A stretch of DNA of 56,735 nt from an uncultured Ectothiorhodospiraceae bacterium (GTDB lineage Bacteria > Pseudomonadota > Gammaproteobacteria > UBA9214): the NCBI GenBank assembly GCA_947258545.1, contig CAMYJI010000011.1:1-56735 (forward strand). Direction: 5' to 3'. Positions 28,559-38,724 of the stretch are shown here, piece by piece. The number at the start of each line of letters is the position of its first letter. The first letter of the stretch is position 1. Position numbers and translations under genes: made by a program. A model generated the notes under the pieces. The model saw only the letters and a program-made list of their open reading frames with translations, did not search any database and had not been told where the DNA came from.

Positions 28559-29203
28559 TCAGGGTAGTGATACCCCCAGCTCCCGGGACGCGACCGCAGC
28601 TTCGGTTCGGTTGCTCACACCCAATGCCTTGAAGATGGCCGTCACATGAATCTTGACGGTGTGCGCCGACAATCCCAGTTCCCTGGCAATGATCTTGTTG
28701 GACTTGCCTTCACCCAGTAGCTTCAGTACCTCCAGCTGCCGGTTGGTCAGATCGAGCTGCGAGGCATGCGTGATCCTGGGTGGCGTGGTAGCGGCACCCG
28801 CCTCTTCGTAATGCACCATTGCCGGTGGTATATAGACACCACCCGACAGGACAAGCTGAATCGCGCTGGTCATGACCGCTTGTGCCGCGCTTTTGGGTAT
28901 GAACCCGGCTGCACCGCGGTCAATGGCGCGCTGCATGACACGGGTATCTTCCGTTGCCGATAGAATGATCACCGGGATCTGCGAATAACTGTTGCTGATC
29001 TCGGTCAACAGGTCGAAGTCGGTGACCCCGGGCATAGACAGGTCAAGCAGGATCAGGTCGATGTCCGGATTCCCGGATACGGCAGCGAGCACCTCGTTGC
29101 GGTCTGCGGCCTCCAGGACGTATAGGTCCGGTGACAGGTCGAGCAGAACAAGTTTTATACCTTCCCGGACTATTCCATGGTCATCGGCAATGAGTATCTT
29201 CAT
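28559..29203 (-). CDS. NarL/FixJ-type response regulator
   Basis: 214 residues. The receiver domain has the acidic pair ADD (6-8), phospho-site D54 (LILLDLSMPG) and K104 (IPKSAAQ). The C-terminal LuxR-type helix-turn-helix contains LTNRQLEVLKLLGEGKSNKIIA and LSAHTVKIHVTAI. It is upstream of, and on the same strand as, the receptor, binding protein and hybrid kinase genes, so it is the probable final acceptor of that phosphorelay. That pairing is inferred from position. Confidence 0.92.
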   Translation of the reverse strand: MKILIADDHGIVREGIKLVLLDLSPDLYVLEAADRNEVLAAVSGNPDIDLILLDLSMPGVTDFDLLTEISNSYSQIPVIILSATEDTRVMQRAIDRGAAGFIPKSAAQAVMTSAIQLVLSGGVYIPPAMVHYEEAGAATTPPRITHASQLDLTNRQLEVLKLLGEGKSNKIIARELGLSAHTVKIHVTAIFKALGVSNRTEAAVASRELGVSLP

Positions 29204-29462
29204 GGCTCACCTGTATTGCCCCCTTCGATGCCTTGTACTTATTTACAACAGGGTACTGTTACCGGTCGCGCAAACGCAAATAAAGACGCCGGAGGCAATC
29301 GACAGGATTTCCCGGTGCCGCCCGGAGCTCTGCAAACACAGCCGTGTCGGAACCCGGAGACGGCTTACAGGGGCAGCCAGGCCAAGGAACGGCCACAGAC
29401 GTGGCTTCAGGGGATACGTTGCTGAACGCTTGAGACGGTCCAGGGACTTGGCCAGCTTTATC

Positions 29463-29744
29463 TCAGGGCCTTCTGCCACCCTCGTCGACAGGCGACCGGC
29501 TGACATAAACGGTCCTCAGGACGGCCGCCCGGTTGATTTCCCTTATATTCTGATGGAGTTTAGTAGGCGAAGTGACATTGGGGTCATACTCGATAACCAC
29601 CATACTTCCCTGGGACAGGCTGAAATCGGCACTCACCACCCCCGCTTTTGCTGCAATATCCTGCTCGATAAGCTCGCGATGTCCGGAATCCAACGGCTCA
29701 CTGAGATCCAGAACCATGCCCACTTTATGCGTAAGAACGCCCAT
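29463..29744 (-). CDS. Small ferredoxin-fold (HMA-like) protein, copy 1
   Basis: 93 residues. The pattern THKVGMVLDLSEPL, helix, AGVVSADFSLSQGSMVVIEYDP, helix, KLHQNIREI suggests a beta-alpha-beta-beta-alpha-beta fold like heavy-metal-associated domains, but no CxxC metal site is present. A close paralogue lies at 30174-30458 on the same strand. An AAGGAG sits 11 nt before the ATG. Function unknown; metal binding is not supported by the residues seen. Confidence 0.75.
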   Translation of the reverse strand: MGVLTHKVGMVLDLSEPLDSGHRELIEQDIAAKAGVVSADFSLSQGSMVVIEYDPNVTSPTKLHQNIREINRAAVLRTVYVSRSPVDEGGRRP

Positions 29745-30173
29745 GGTATTAACGATTCTCCTTATACTATCTGCTGATTATCAGGGGCTTCTAGGATTAA
29801 CTATAGGATCAATCACGTGGTTCAAACATCAGACAAATGGGTATAGTTGACTAGCCTATTTGTACTAACCTATTTGTATTAGTGTTCTTCGCGGAATGTT
29901 TCGTGCCAGCGCGAAGTTGCCTTCTCTGAAGCAGGAGGCCCTGCGGATCACTGCGTCCGGTCCGTGACAGCCCGAGGCCTCCTACCGGCGTGGTCTTGTA
30001 TACCCGCAATCGGAAAGGCAAGTCCCGCCGGTGCCCTTGCAATACAGCCGCGACTTGGACAGAAACCTGCCAGCATGGGAGTGGGGCCGACCGAATACTT
30101 CCAGTAGGGTCGAAAGTGACACAGGGTGTATCCTTCCCACCTGGACTCATGCAAAGCTGTCGACCGACCGGCC
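29745..30173. other. Gap between the two HMA-like paralogues
   Basis: 429 bp. Readings of 70-100 codons exist on both strands but are arginine/cysteine-rich and show no family pattern. I see no third paralogue copy and no clear terminator. Confidence 0.5.
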
Positions 30174-30458
30174 CTATGACCTATTGTCATCTGTTTCAGG
30201 TGGCGGCCGGCTGACAAATACGGGCTTTGACTCGGTAGTCAGGTTGATTTCCCTTAATTTCTGATGGAGCTCAGTGGGCGAGGTGACGTGGGGATCGTAT
30301 TCGATAATCACCATATTCCCCTGGGGCAGATTGAATTCGACACGAATGACCCCGGCTTTCCCTTCAATGCCCTCCTCGATGAGCTCACGTTGCCCAGGTC
30401 CCAACGGCCCACTGAGATTCAGAATCATGCCTACTTTATGGGTCAGAACAACCATCAT
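30174..30458 (-). CDS. Small ferredoxin-fold (HMA-like) protein, copy 2
   Basis: 94 residues, about 60% identical by eye to the protein at 29463-29744 over the first 70 positions (LTHKVGM, AGVIRVEFNLPQGNMVIIEYDPHVTSPTELHQ). It also lacks cysteines. GAGG lies 10 nt before the ATG. The C-terminal 15 residues, rich in Pro/Asp/Arg, diverge from copy 1. Tandem duplication with later divergence is the simplest reading; function unknown. Confidence 0.75.
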   Translation of the reverse strand: MMVVLTHKVGMILNLSGPLGPGQRELIEEGIEGKAGVIRVEFNLPQGNMVIIEYDPHVTSPTELHQKLREINLTTESKPVFVSRPPPETDDNRS

Positions 30459-31028
30459 AATGATTCATCCTCGTTAAACTGCTGTTGGCTAGAGTCAAAC
30501 AACTGGCTCGATTGCCAGCCGTACACGACTTATCGCTATTCGCGGCGGTCGCTGGCATAGTGAATCCAGTGATGCTCGCAAACTGAGTCAGTCCGGTAAT
30601 GGTTTTCCTTTCAATTTCCCTCCTCTATCTGCATCGGTGCAACCGCTGCAGCTGTGGTTACTGACATTTTCTTGCCAGTCAGGTATAGGTTAGCCACACG
30701 TGAGCTCAACTGCGACAGCAAACTAGACAGCAATAATGTAAATTATTCACACCTTGGAGAGGCCCGATTTTCCTTTGCGAACATATATTTCAGACAAACA
30801 TCGGGGCAGCGACAAAAATGCTGGACCGCTCCGGTGGCGGGAGGCAAGGCGGATCGCCCCGTTCAAAACCGGGGCGAGCCCGGGGCCCCAGCAGGCGCGC
30901 GATTGAACATCCACAACCACATCGGGCATAGTGCAGCCGTGACCTGGCAGACCCCGTGCCAGCCACGGACGTAGTCGCGGGGATTTCGGCCCAGTCGGGT
31001 CGCAACAGGCAGATATCCGGGAGATCCC
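30459..31028. other. Long leader/gap upstream of sdaA with a GC hairpin
   Basis: 570 bp without a convincing gene. At 30855-30876 CGCCCCG and CGGGGCG form a perfect 7-bp stem with loop TTCAAAAC, and GC-rich sequence (GCCCGGGGCCCC) follows. There is no T run after it, so it does not look like a simple terminator; it might be part of an sdaA leader. Confidence 0.45.
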
Positions 31029-32405
<1,377 letters not shown>

Positions 32406-32493
32406 CTCAGCGCAGACTCCAGCCACCCAGCCTTCCCTTCCCTGTACGCCGTGATTCGCCCAGGTCGTGTCCGGCGCGCCAGGATCGCTGACT

Positions 32494-33669
32494 ATGAAGC
32501 GACCTGAGAGCCCGCGTTATCCCCACGGGTGGATTTCCGGCCTGCTCGTGATGGCGTTGCTGTGTGGCTGCACCACGCCGCACCTGGGTGACTCGGAGGC
32601 GGCGCTGGCGCTGGAAGACCTCGCCTCCGGGTTCGGCAGCAGCCGCCTGGCGGCACAGACACCGGCCCCCGCGCGCCGCACAGTCGCCTATCCCACCTCC
32701 GTCGGCGATCGCACAGCGGACCTCTATCTGTCACCGCAAGGTGCCCGCGCCGGAATCGTCCTGGTACCCGGTGCAGTGGCGCAGGGCGGCAGGGATCCAC
32801 GCCTGGTGGCCGTCGCCCGCACTCTGGCACGGCTGCGCTTTGCGGTACTGGTACCCGACATGCCGGGGGTGCGCCGCTACCGGCTGCGCGCGACCGATGC
32901 CGACGAGGTCGCCGCTGCCTTTGCCTGGCTGGTGGCCCGCCCCGAACTGGCGCCAGAGGGCACCGCCGGCATTGCCGGCTTCAGTTACGGTGTGGGCCCG
33001 GTGCTGCTGGCTGCCATGCAGCCGGACATCCATGAGCAGGTACGTTTCGTGATGAGCGTCGGCGGTTACTACTCATTGCGGAACGTGATCGCCTATTTAA
33101 CCACTGGCTATCCAGCCACCACCATACCAATCACGGTGGAGACAAGTGCAGATATCCAACCGGGTCCACCGCACCCTTATGGCGAAGCCGTGTTCATCCG
33201 CTCGAATCTCGACCTGATAGAGCGTTCCGTCGACCGGGGCTTCCTGCGCAGCTACGCGGATTACCTCGTCGGCGAGGGTGAGGTCGAGGAGGAGCCCGTG
33301 CCCGCCACACTCGCACCCGACGCTCGCGCCTTCCATGAGCTGCTGACCAACCATGACCCGTCACGGGTACCGGCACTCATCGAACGCCTGCCGGATCGGA
33401 TCCGTGCACAACTCGATGGCATCGATCCGTCATCCCATGATTTGTCGCAGCTGCAGGCCCGACTCATCCTGTTGCACGGCCGCGGGGATAACCTGGTCCC
33501 CTACACCGAGAGTATCGCAATGGCGAATGCGCTGCCGAACGGGCAGGCACAGCTGTTCCTTATCGACGGCCTCGCCCATGTCGACCTCAAGCCGATGAGC
33601 CAGGACATACCGCACCTTCTCGCCGCAATGGAAGCACTGCTGGCCGAACGCAGCAGTCACACCCCCTGA
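32494..33669 (+). CDS. Lipoprotein with alpha/beta-hydrolase domain
   Basis: 391 residues from ATG 32494. A signal segment ends in LLCGC, an acceptable lipobox, so it is probably a lipoprotein. The hydrolase core shows the nucleophile elbow GFSYG, an acid in [10 protein letters not shown] and a histidine in DGLAHVDL. The GTG-like in-frame start 27 bp earlier lacks a good signal peptide. Substrate unknown; dienelactone-hydrolase-like esterases are the nearest general group. It starts 88 bp after sdaA. Confidence 0.8.
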   Translation: MKRPESPRYPHGWISGLLVMALLCGCTTPHLGDSEAALALEDLASGFGSSRLAAQTPAPARRTVAYPTSVGDRTADLYLSPQGARAGIVLVPGAVAQGGRDPRLVAVARTLARLRFAVLVPDMPGVRRYRLRATDADEVAAAFAWLVARPELAPEGTAGIAGFSYGVGPVLLAAMQPDIHEQVRFVMSVGGYYSLRNVIAYLTTGYPATTIPITVETSADIQPGPPHPYGEAVFIRSNLDLIERSVDRGFLRSYADYLVGEGEVEEEPVPATLAPDARAFHELLTNHDPSRVPALIERLPDRIRAQLDGIDPSSHDLSQLQARLILLHGRGDNLVPYTESIAMANALPNGQAQLFLIDGLAHVDLKPMSQDIPHLLAAMEALLAERSSHTP

Positions 33670-33953
33670 AGCAAAGGACACCAACTCAACAGGTTCGGGG
33701 CGCCACGCGTGAAAATCCTCTATAGTTAGCTTCCGTGGAACAATAAAACGGGACACGGGCCGCACATGGCATGATTGCAGACAGAGTTCTCAATATGGTC
33801 CAGTAGCACAAACCTGGTGAACGGGTTATATCTGCCCGTCGATGTGTAATAATAGATTTCCTGCACGCAACATCTACACGCGGCCACGCATCCCTGCTGT
33901 GCCTGCGGACCAATTGCCATCGTCTACGAAACCGTTGCGGAGGAACCGTCAGC

Positions 33954-34817
33954 GTGAACTGGAACGAATTCGTACTTGACCAGGAACTGCCGATTCGCCT
34001 GGGCTTTTTTATCGGGATATTTGCCGTCATGGCGGTGTGGGAGCTCATTGCGCCGCGGCGCGCGCTGAGCATCTCGAAGGCGGTCCGCTGGACCAATAAC
34101 CTGGGGCTGGTATTGCTCAACAGTTTCCTGTTGCGGATCCTGTTCCCGGCCGCGGCCGTGGGTGTGGCCGCCTTCGCCGAAGAGCAGGGCTGGGGGCTGT
34201 TCAACCACATTGAGGCATCCTTCCTGCTGGCGGTGGTGGCCTCAATCATCGCGCTGGACTTCATCATCTACCTTCAGCATGTGATGGTGCACGCGGTCCC
34301 GGCCCTGTGGCGACTGCATCGCGTACACCATGCCGATCTCGATTTCGATGTGACCACGGGTGCGCGCTTTCACCCGCTGGAGATCATCCTCTCCCTGCTG
34401 ATCAAGTTCGCCGTCATCCTGCTGCTGGGGCCACCGCTAGTCGCCGTGGTGATCTTCGAAGTCATCCTCAATGCAACCTCGATGTTCAACCACAGCAATG
34501 TCCGCATCCCCGGCCCGGTCGACGCAATCCTGCGCCTGGTAATCGTGACACCGGACATGCACCGCGTGCATCACTCGGTCGAGGATGACGAAACCAACAG
34601 TAACTTCGGCTTCAACCTGCCCTGGTGGGACCGCCTGTTCGGTACCTACCGCGGTCAACCACGTGGCGGCCACCAGCAGATGACCATCGGCATACGCACC
34701 TTCCGCGACGCCCGGTGGTGCAGTTGGCTGCCGGGCATGCTGGCGATTCCCTTTGTCGGCAAGGTGAGCGACTACGCCATCAACCGGCGCCAGTGGAACG
34801 ACACGCATGAACACTAA
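33954..34817 (+). CDS. Sterol desaturase / fatty acid hydroxylase family membrane protein
   Basis: 287 residues with about four hydrophobic segments and the histidine clusters of the di-iron family: HVMVH, HRVHH and the later HRVHHSVEDDE. GTG 33954 is preceded by GGAGGAAC, a strong ribosome site. The family hydroxylates or desaturates lipids; the substrate cannot be told. The C terminus overlaps the next gene by 11 bp. Confidence 0.9.
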   Translation: MNWNEFVLDQELPIRLGFFIGIFAVMAVWELIAPRRALSISKAVRWTNNLGLVLLNSFLLRILFPAAAVGVAAFAEEQGWGLFNHIEASFLLAVVASIIALDFIIYLQHVMVHAVPALWRLHRVHHADLDFDVTTGARFHPLEIILSLLIKFAVILLLGPPLVAVVIFEVILNATSMFNHSNVRIPGPVDAILRLVIVTPDMHRVHHSVEDDETNSNFGFNLPWWDRLFGTYRGQPRGGHQQMTIGIRTFRDARWCSWLPGMLAIPFVGKVSDYAINRRQWNDTHEH

Positions 34818-35778
34818 CCGGCACTGGCTGCGCATCCTGCTACTGCTCGGACTGGTGGCCGGCATCGCGCTTGCCATCGCCTACCGCGACCGCTTCGACG
34901 CAGCGCTGCTCGAAGCCTGGATTCATGACGCAGGGATCATTGCACCGCTGTTATTCGTACTGATCTATGCCATCGCCACGGTACTGTTTCTTCCGGGCAC
35001 GGTGTTGACCCTGGCGGGCGGTGCGCTGTTCGGGCCGGTGCTCGGGACCTTCTACAACCTGAGCGGTGCCACCCTGGGCGCCACCCTGGCCTTCCTGATC
35101 GCCCGCTATCTGGCCTCGGACTGGGTGACGCAAAAGACCGGAGGGCGGGTCAAACAGCTCATCAACGGGGTCGAGGAGGAAGGCTGGCGCTTTGTCGCCT
35201 TCGTGCGGCTGGTGCCGTTATTCCCTTTCAATGTTTTGAACTATGCCCTTGGACTCACACGCCTGCGGCTTGCCCACTACATCATCGCCAGTTTCGTGTT
35301 CATGCTACCGGGAGCGGCGGCCTATACCTACCTCGGTTATGCCGGTCGGGAAGCACTCGCCGGCGGTGAGGGCATTGTTCGGAAGGCGCTGCTGGCCCTC
35401 GCCCTGCTGGCGATCGTCGCCTTTCTGCCGCGCCTGATCGGCAGTCTGCGCCGCGGTCCGATGCTCGAGGTACAGGATCTGATCAGGATGCGCGATTCGG
35501 GCGACAAGGTATGTATCCTCGATGTCCGTACCGCCGATGACTTCACCGGCGAGCAGGGTCATATTCCCGGGGCCCGCAACATTCCTATCGAGGTGCTGCG
35601 CGAACGCATGGACGAACTCGCGGAGTATTCCGCACACCCGGTTGCCATTGTCTGCCGGACAGACAAGCGTTCCGCAAAAGCCGCCCTGCTTTTGAGCAAG
35701 GGCGGGTTTACCGACGTGCATGTGGTGCGCGGCGGCATGACCCGGTGGCATGACTTGGGTCAGCCAGTGACGCGCTAG
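34807..35778 (+). CDS. VTT/DedA-like (TVP38/TMEM64) membrane protein fused to a rhodanese domain
   Basis: 323 residues. Residues about 1-215 form a VTT-domain membrane protein (VLFLPGTVLTLAGGALFG; FVRLVPLFPFNVLNYALG). Residues about 222-320 are a single rhodanese domain (CILDVRTADDF, GHIPGARNIP) with a catalytic cysteine in IVCRTDKRSA. VTT proteins include lipid flippases (DedA relatives). The fusion puts a sulfur-transfer or sensing domain at the membrane, probably on the cytoplasmic side. It overlaps the desaturase-like gene, suggesting a shared lipid-related operon. Confidence 0.9.
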   Translation: MNTNRHWLRILLLLGLVAGIALAIAYRDRFDAALLEAWIHDAGIIAPLLFVLIYAIATVLFLPGTVLTLAGGALFGPVLGTFYNLSGATLGATLAFLIARYLASDWVTQKTGGRVKQLINGVEEEGWRFVAFVRLVPLFPFNVLNYALGLTRLRLAHYIIASFVFMLPGAAAYTYLGYAGREALAGGEGIVRKALLALALLAIVAFLPRLIGSLRRGPMLEVQDLIRMRDSGDKVCILDVRTADDFTGEQGHIPGARNIPIEVLRERMDELAEYSAHPVAIVCRTDKRSAKAALLLSKGGFTDVHVVRGGMTRWHDLGQPVTR

Positions 35779-35896
35779 CCGGTGCGCGGCCGTGCCACTG
35801 TCTGATTACACCCGATCCGGCTATGCTATGCGGATCGATTGCGGGCCTGCAGTCCATACCATGCCCGGATCAAGCATCAACACAGGAGTCAATAAA

Positions 35897-36802
35897 ATGA
35901 ATCGATTATTATTAACACACCTGCTGGCAATCCTGCTGCTGGCAATCCCGGGCCAGGCCAGCCATGCCGGGGAAGTCACCCTGGCGCATGGCGATATCAC
36001 ACTCAACGCCAGGCTTGAACTGGCCGATGGCAAGACCGTCAAGGACGGCGTGATCCTGATGACACACGGCACGCTGGCACACAACGGCATGGAGATCATC
36101 CAGACCCTGCAGGAGCTGCTGAGTGAGAACGGGCTGAGCACGCTCGCCATCAACCTGGGTCTCGGCCTGAGCGACCGCCATGGCATGTATCCCTGCGAGA
36201 CGCTGCACACCCACAAGCACACCGATGCCCTGGACGAGACCGGCGCGTGGATCGGCTGGCTCAAGGGCCAGGGTGCCGACAACATCGTGCTACTGGGCCA
36301 TTCGCGCGGCGGCAACCAGATGGCCTGGTTCGCGGCCGAGCACAAAGAGCCGGCGGTGAAAGCGGCTTTACTGATTGCGCCCCAGACCTGGGACGAGGCC
36401 AGCGACGCGCAAGGCTATGAAGCGCGTTACGGTAAACCGCTGGGGCCACTGCTGGAGCGGGCCCAGGCCCTGGTCAAGGCCGGCAAGGCCGATGACATAC
36501 TTGAGAATACAGACTTCATCTACTGCAGCGACACCCTGGTGACGGCAGGCAGCTTCGCCGCCTACTACACAGCGGACGCCCGCTTTGACACCCCCTCCCT
36601 GCTGTCAGGCATTGACATTCCGGTGCTGGTGTTCAGTGGCACCGAGGACACCGTCGTGACCGGGCTTGCCGAGAGGCTTTCACAACTGGAGAACACCGGC
36701 CAGGTCAAGCATGTCGCAATCGATGGTGCGGACCATTACTTTCGGGACCTGTATGCCGAGGATATGGTGGATGCCATTGTCGACTTCATCGACCAGCTCT
36801 AG
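35897..36802 (+). CDS. Secreted alpha/beta-hydrolase
   Basis: 301 residues from ATG 35897, with CAGGAG 8 nt upstream. A signal peptide covers about 1-23 (QASHAGE). The nucleophile elbow is LLGHSRGGNQ, an acid lies in FSGTEDTVV, and a histidine in IDGADHYF. The HGTLAHNGM segment probably makes the oxyanion hole. Likely a periplasmic esterase or amidase of unknown substrate. Upstream in-frame codons are ignored because they lack a signal peptide. Confidence 0.83.
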   Translation: MNRLLLTHLLAILLLAIPGQASHAGEVTLAHGDITLNARLELADGKTVKDGVILMTHGTLAHNGMEIIQTLQELLSENGLSTLAINLGLGLSDRHGMYPCETLHTHKHTDALDETGAWIGWLKGQGADNIVLLGHSRGGNQMAWFAAEHKEPAVKAALLIAPQTWDEASDAQGYEARYGKPLGPLLERAQALVKAGKADDILENTDFIYCSDTLVTAGSFAAYYTADARFDTPSLLSGIDIPVLVFSGTEDTVVTGLAERLSQLENTGQVKHVAIDGADHYFRDLYAEDMVDAIVDFIDQL

Positions 36803-36814
36803 GGTTCGCCCGAT

Positions 36815-37465
36815 GTGCCTATGAGCGGGTCCGTGAATCCGGCGCGCTATGAGGCGTGGTACCACACCCCGCGCGGCCGCTGGATCGGGGATACCGAGTT
36901 CGGTTTGCTGATGCGGCTGCTGCAGCCAGCCGCCGGCGCCAGCCTGCTCGACGCCGGTGCCGGCACGGGTTACTTCAGCCGCCGATTTGCGGGTGCCGGA
37001 CTCAGCGTCACAGGACTGGATCCCGATCCCGCTGCAATTGCCTACGCCCGCGAACGGGATGCGAGGGTCCGTTACCTGCAGGGCACGATGACGGCCCTGC
37101 CCTTCGCCGATGCCTCCTGTGATTATTGCGCGGCGATCACCAGCCTGTGTTTCGTCCCCGAACCGGCGGCCGCGCTGCGGGAACTGTGGCGGGTGTGCCG
37201 GCATGGTGTTGTACTGGGCCTGTTGAACCGGCCGAGTCTCCTCTATCGCCGCAAGCATGGCCGCGACGGCTACCGGGGTGCTCGCTGGGACAACGCGGCA
37301 CAGGTCCGTGCCTGGGCCCGCGCACTGGCACCGCCACCCCGCGGCCTGCAGCTGCGCTACGCCGTCTTTCTACCTGGCGGTTCGGGGATGGCGCGAGTGG
37401 TCGAACGCCTCCTGCCTGCCCCGGCCCCGGTCGGTGCCTTCCTGGCTGCCCATCTGCTGAAATGA
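36815..37465 (+). CDS. Class I SAM-dependent methyltransferase
   Basis: 216 residues. SAM-binding motif I is LLDAGAGTGYFSR and the acidic motif II residue lies in VTGLDPDP; LPFADASCDYC is the post-motif region, as in UbiE/COQ5-like enzymes. GTG 36815 sits 10 nt after AGGG; ATG 36821 is an alternative start. The C terminus is short for a UbiE enzyme. Substrate unknown. It follows the hydrolase gene by 12 bp. Confidence 0.85.
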   Translation: MPMSGSVNPARYEAWYHTPRGRWIGDTEFGLLMRLLQPAAGASLLDAGAGTGYFSRRFAGAGLSVTGLDPDPAAIAYARERDARVRYLQGTMTALPFADASCDYCAAITSLCFVPEPAAALRELWRVCRHGVVLGLLNRPSLLYRRKHGRDGYRGARWDNAAQVRAWARALAPPPRGLQLRYAVFLPGGSGMARVVERLLPAPAPVGAFLAAHLLK

Positions 37466-37484
37466 TTGCCACGCCACACCAGGG

Positions 37485-38108
37485 CTATCCGCTGTAACCC
37501 TTGTCGCGCAGTATCGCCTCGATCCGGGCATGGTGCGCCGCCTCCCACTCGTCCAGGGTCTGGGCGGCATCACTGGCAGCGCGTGCCTGCGCGGCCTCGA
37601 GGACAATGTCCTGGCGGTCGGCTGGTACGACCACGATGCCCTCCTCGTCCGCGATCACGACATCCCCGGGCGCCACCGTCACCCCGCCGCAGTGCACAAT
37701 ACCGTTCAGTGTCCCGATCACCTGCTTGTCCCCGGGGATGGGGATCACGCCGCGTGCAAAGACCGGAAAGCCCTCCCCACGCACCTCGGCGATGTCACGG
37801 ATCACGCCATCGATGACGAAGCCGGCAATACCCCGCCTCTGGGCAACGGCGCACACGTTGCCGCCTGAAACCGCGTAGTCAACATCGCCCGCCTCCACCA
37901 CAATGACCGAGCCGGGACTCGCGCGGTAGATGGCCGCATGCAGCATCAGGTTGTCACCGGGTGCACAGTACACCGGGTAGGCCGGCCCGGCGATACGCGG
38001 CATCGGCTGCCACATCGGCCGGATGCCGATGTCCATGACGCGCTCGCGGACCATTACGTCGGCAAGCGACGTGGGTGAAAGTGTCTTGAAGGCGGTGTAA
38101 TCTGGCAT
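37485..38108 (-). CDS. RraA-like aldolase (HMG/CHA aldolase family)
   Basis: 207 residues. The RraA-family core is clear: GDNLMLHAAI, GGNVCAVAQRRGIAGFVIDGVIRD (active-site arginine and metal-binding aspartate) and PGDVVIADEEGIVVVP. Family members split 4-hydroxy-4-methyl-2-oxoglutarate or 4-carboxy-4-hydroxy-2-oxoadipate, or decarboxylate oxaloacetate. The C-terminal 30 residues are helical as in the aldolases rather than in the shorter RNase E inhibitor RraA. Convergent with the methyltransferase. Confidence 0.83.
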   Translation of the reverse strand: MPDYTAFKTLSPTSLADVMVRERVMDIGIRPMWQPMPRIAGPAYPVYCAPGDNLMLHAAIYRASPGSVIVVEAGDVDYAVSGGNVCAVAQRRGIAGFVIDGVIRDIAEVRGEGFPVFARGVIPIPGDKQVIGTLNGIVHCGGVTVAPGDVVIADEEGIVVVPADRQDIVLEAAQARAASDAAQTLDEWEAAHHARIEAILRDKGYSG

Positions 38109-38221
38109 GGTGTCTCGCTCCGTGTTTCAGCCGCTCACGCAGATGGCGTGAACCACATGACCGTACTATCAGATGACGGGAAACATAGCATACAAAAGTG
38201 CATTACCTTGAGAGAAATAAC

Positions 38222-38539
38222 ATGACAAGCCACGACACTGAACAGACCCTCGAGCCTGACCCTGGAGAGAGCATAACCGGTTCCATCCGGGTTGAATGCT
38301 ATGCCGGTCAGCGCGCAGCAGAATCTCCACGCCGCTTTTTTCTGGGCCAACGCGGAATCGAGGTAACGGAAATTATCGACCGCTGGCTCGATCCTGATTA
38401 CAGCTACTTCAAACTGCGTGGCGACGATACAGGGATCTACATACTGCGTCATGACCGCACCACAGACACCTGGGAGATGACTCTGTACCACAACAGTACG
38501 CATGAAGAAGGCCGGCTCTCCACCACGCGGGACACATAA
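38222..38539 (+). CDS. Small conserved-looking hypothetical protein
   Basis: 105 residues from ATG 38222, preceded by GAGAG at 12 nt. Soluble and acidic at the N terminus, with a compact middle part (RRFFLGQRGIEVTEIIDRW, then YFKLRGDDTGIYILRHD) that looks folded. No family name comes to mind. It stands alone between rraA-like and cheR-like genes. Confidence 0.65.
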   Translation: MTSHDTEQTLEPDPGESITGSIRVECYAGQRAAESPRRFFLGQRGIEVTEIIDRWLDPDYSYFKLRGDDTGIYILRHDRTTDTWEMTLYHNSTHEEGRLSTTRDT

Positions 38540-38724
38540 GGCACCGCAGCTGCCGGCCCACCCGCCCTGACTGCCACCATTTTCTTCGGGGTATATTGAT
38601 CGCCGCTTGTATCAGTGCCCGAAATAACCGGTATCTACTTTCGAGCCACGGACAGGCTGGCGCGAGCACCCATCGGTAGCCATTGGCATGGCAGGCAGGG
38701 GCAGACTTGTCCCATAATGTAAGT

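Noticed and set aside
29243..29506. Minus-strand reading of 87 codons after the first HMA-like gene
   Set aside because: It starts in another frame of that gene's end and the analogous reading after copy 2 is unrelated, so it is not conserved.
30654..30974. Plus-strand reading of 106 codons upstream of sdaA
   Set aside because: Runs through the GC hairpin, no ribosome site and no motif.
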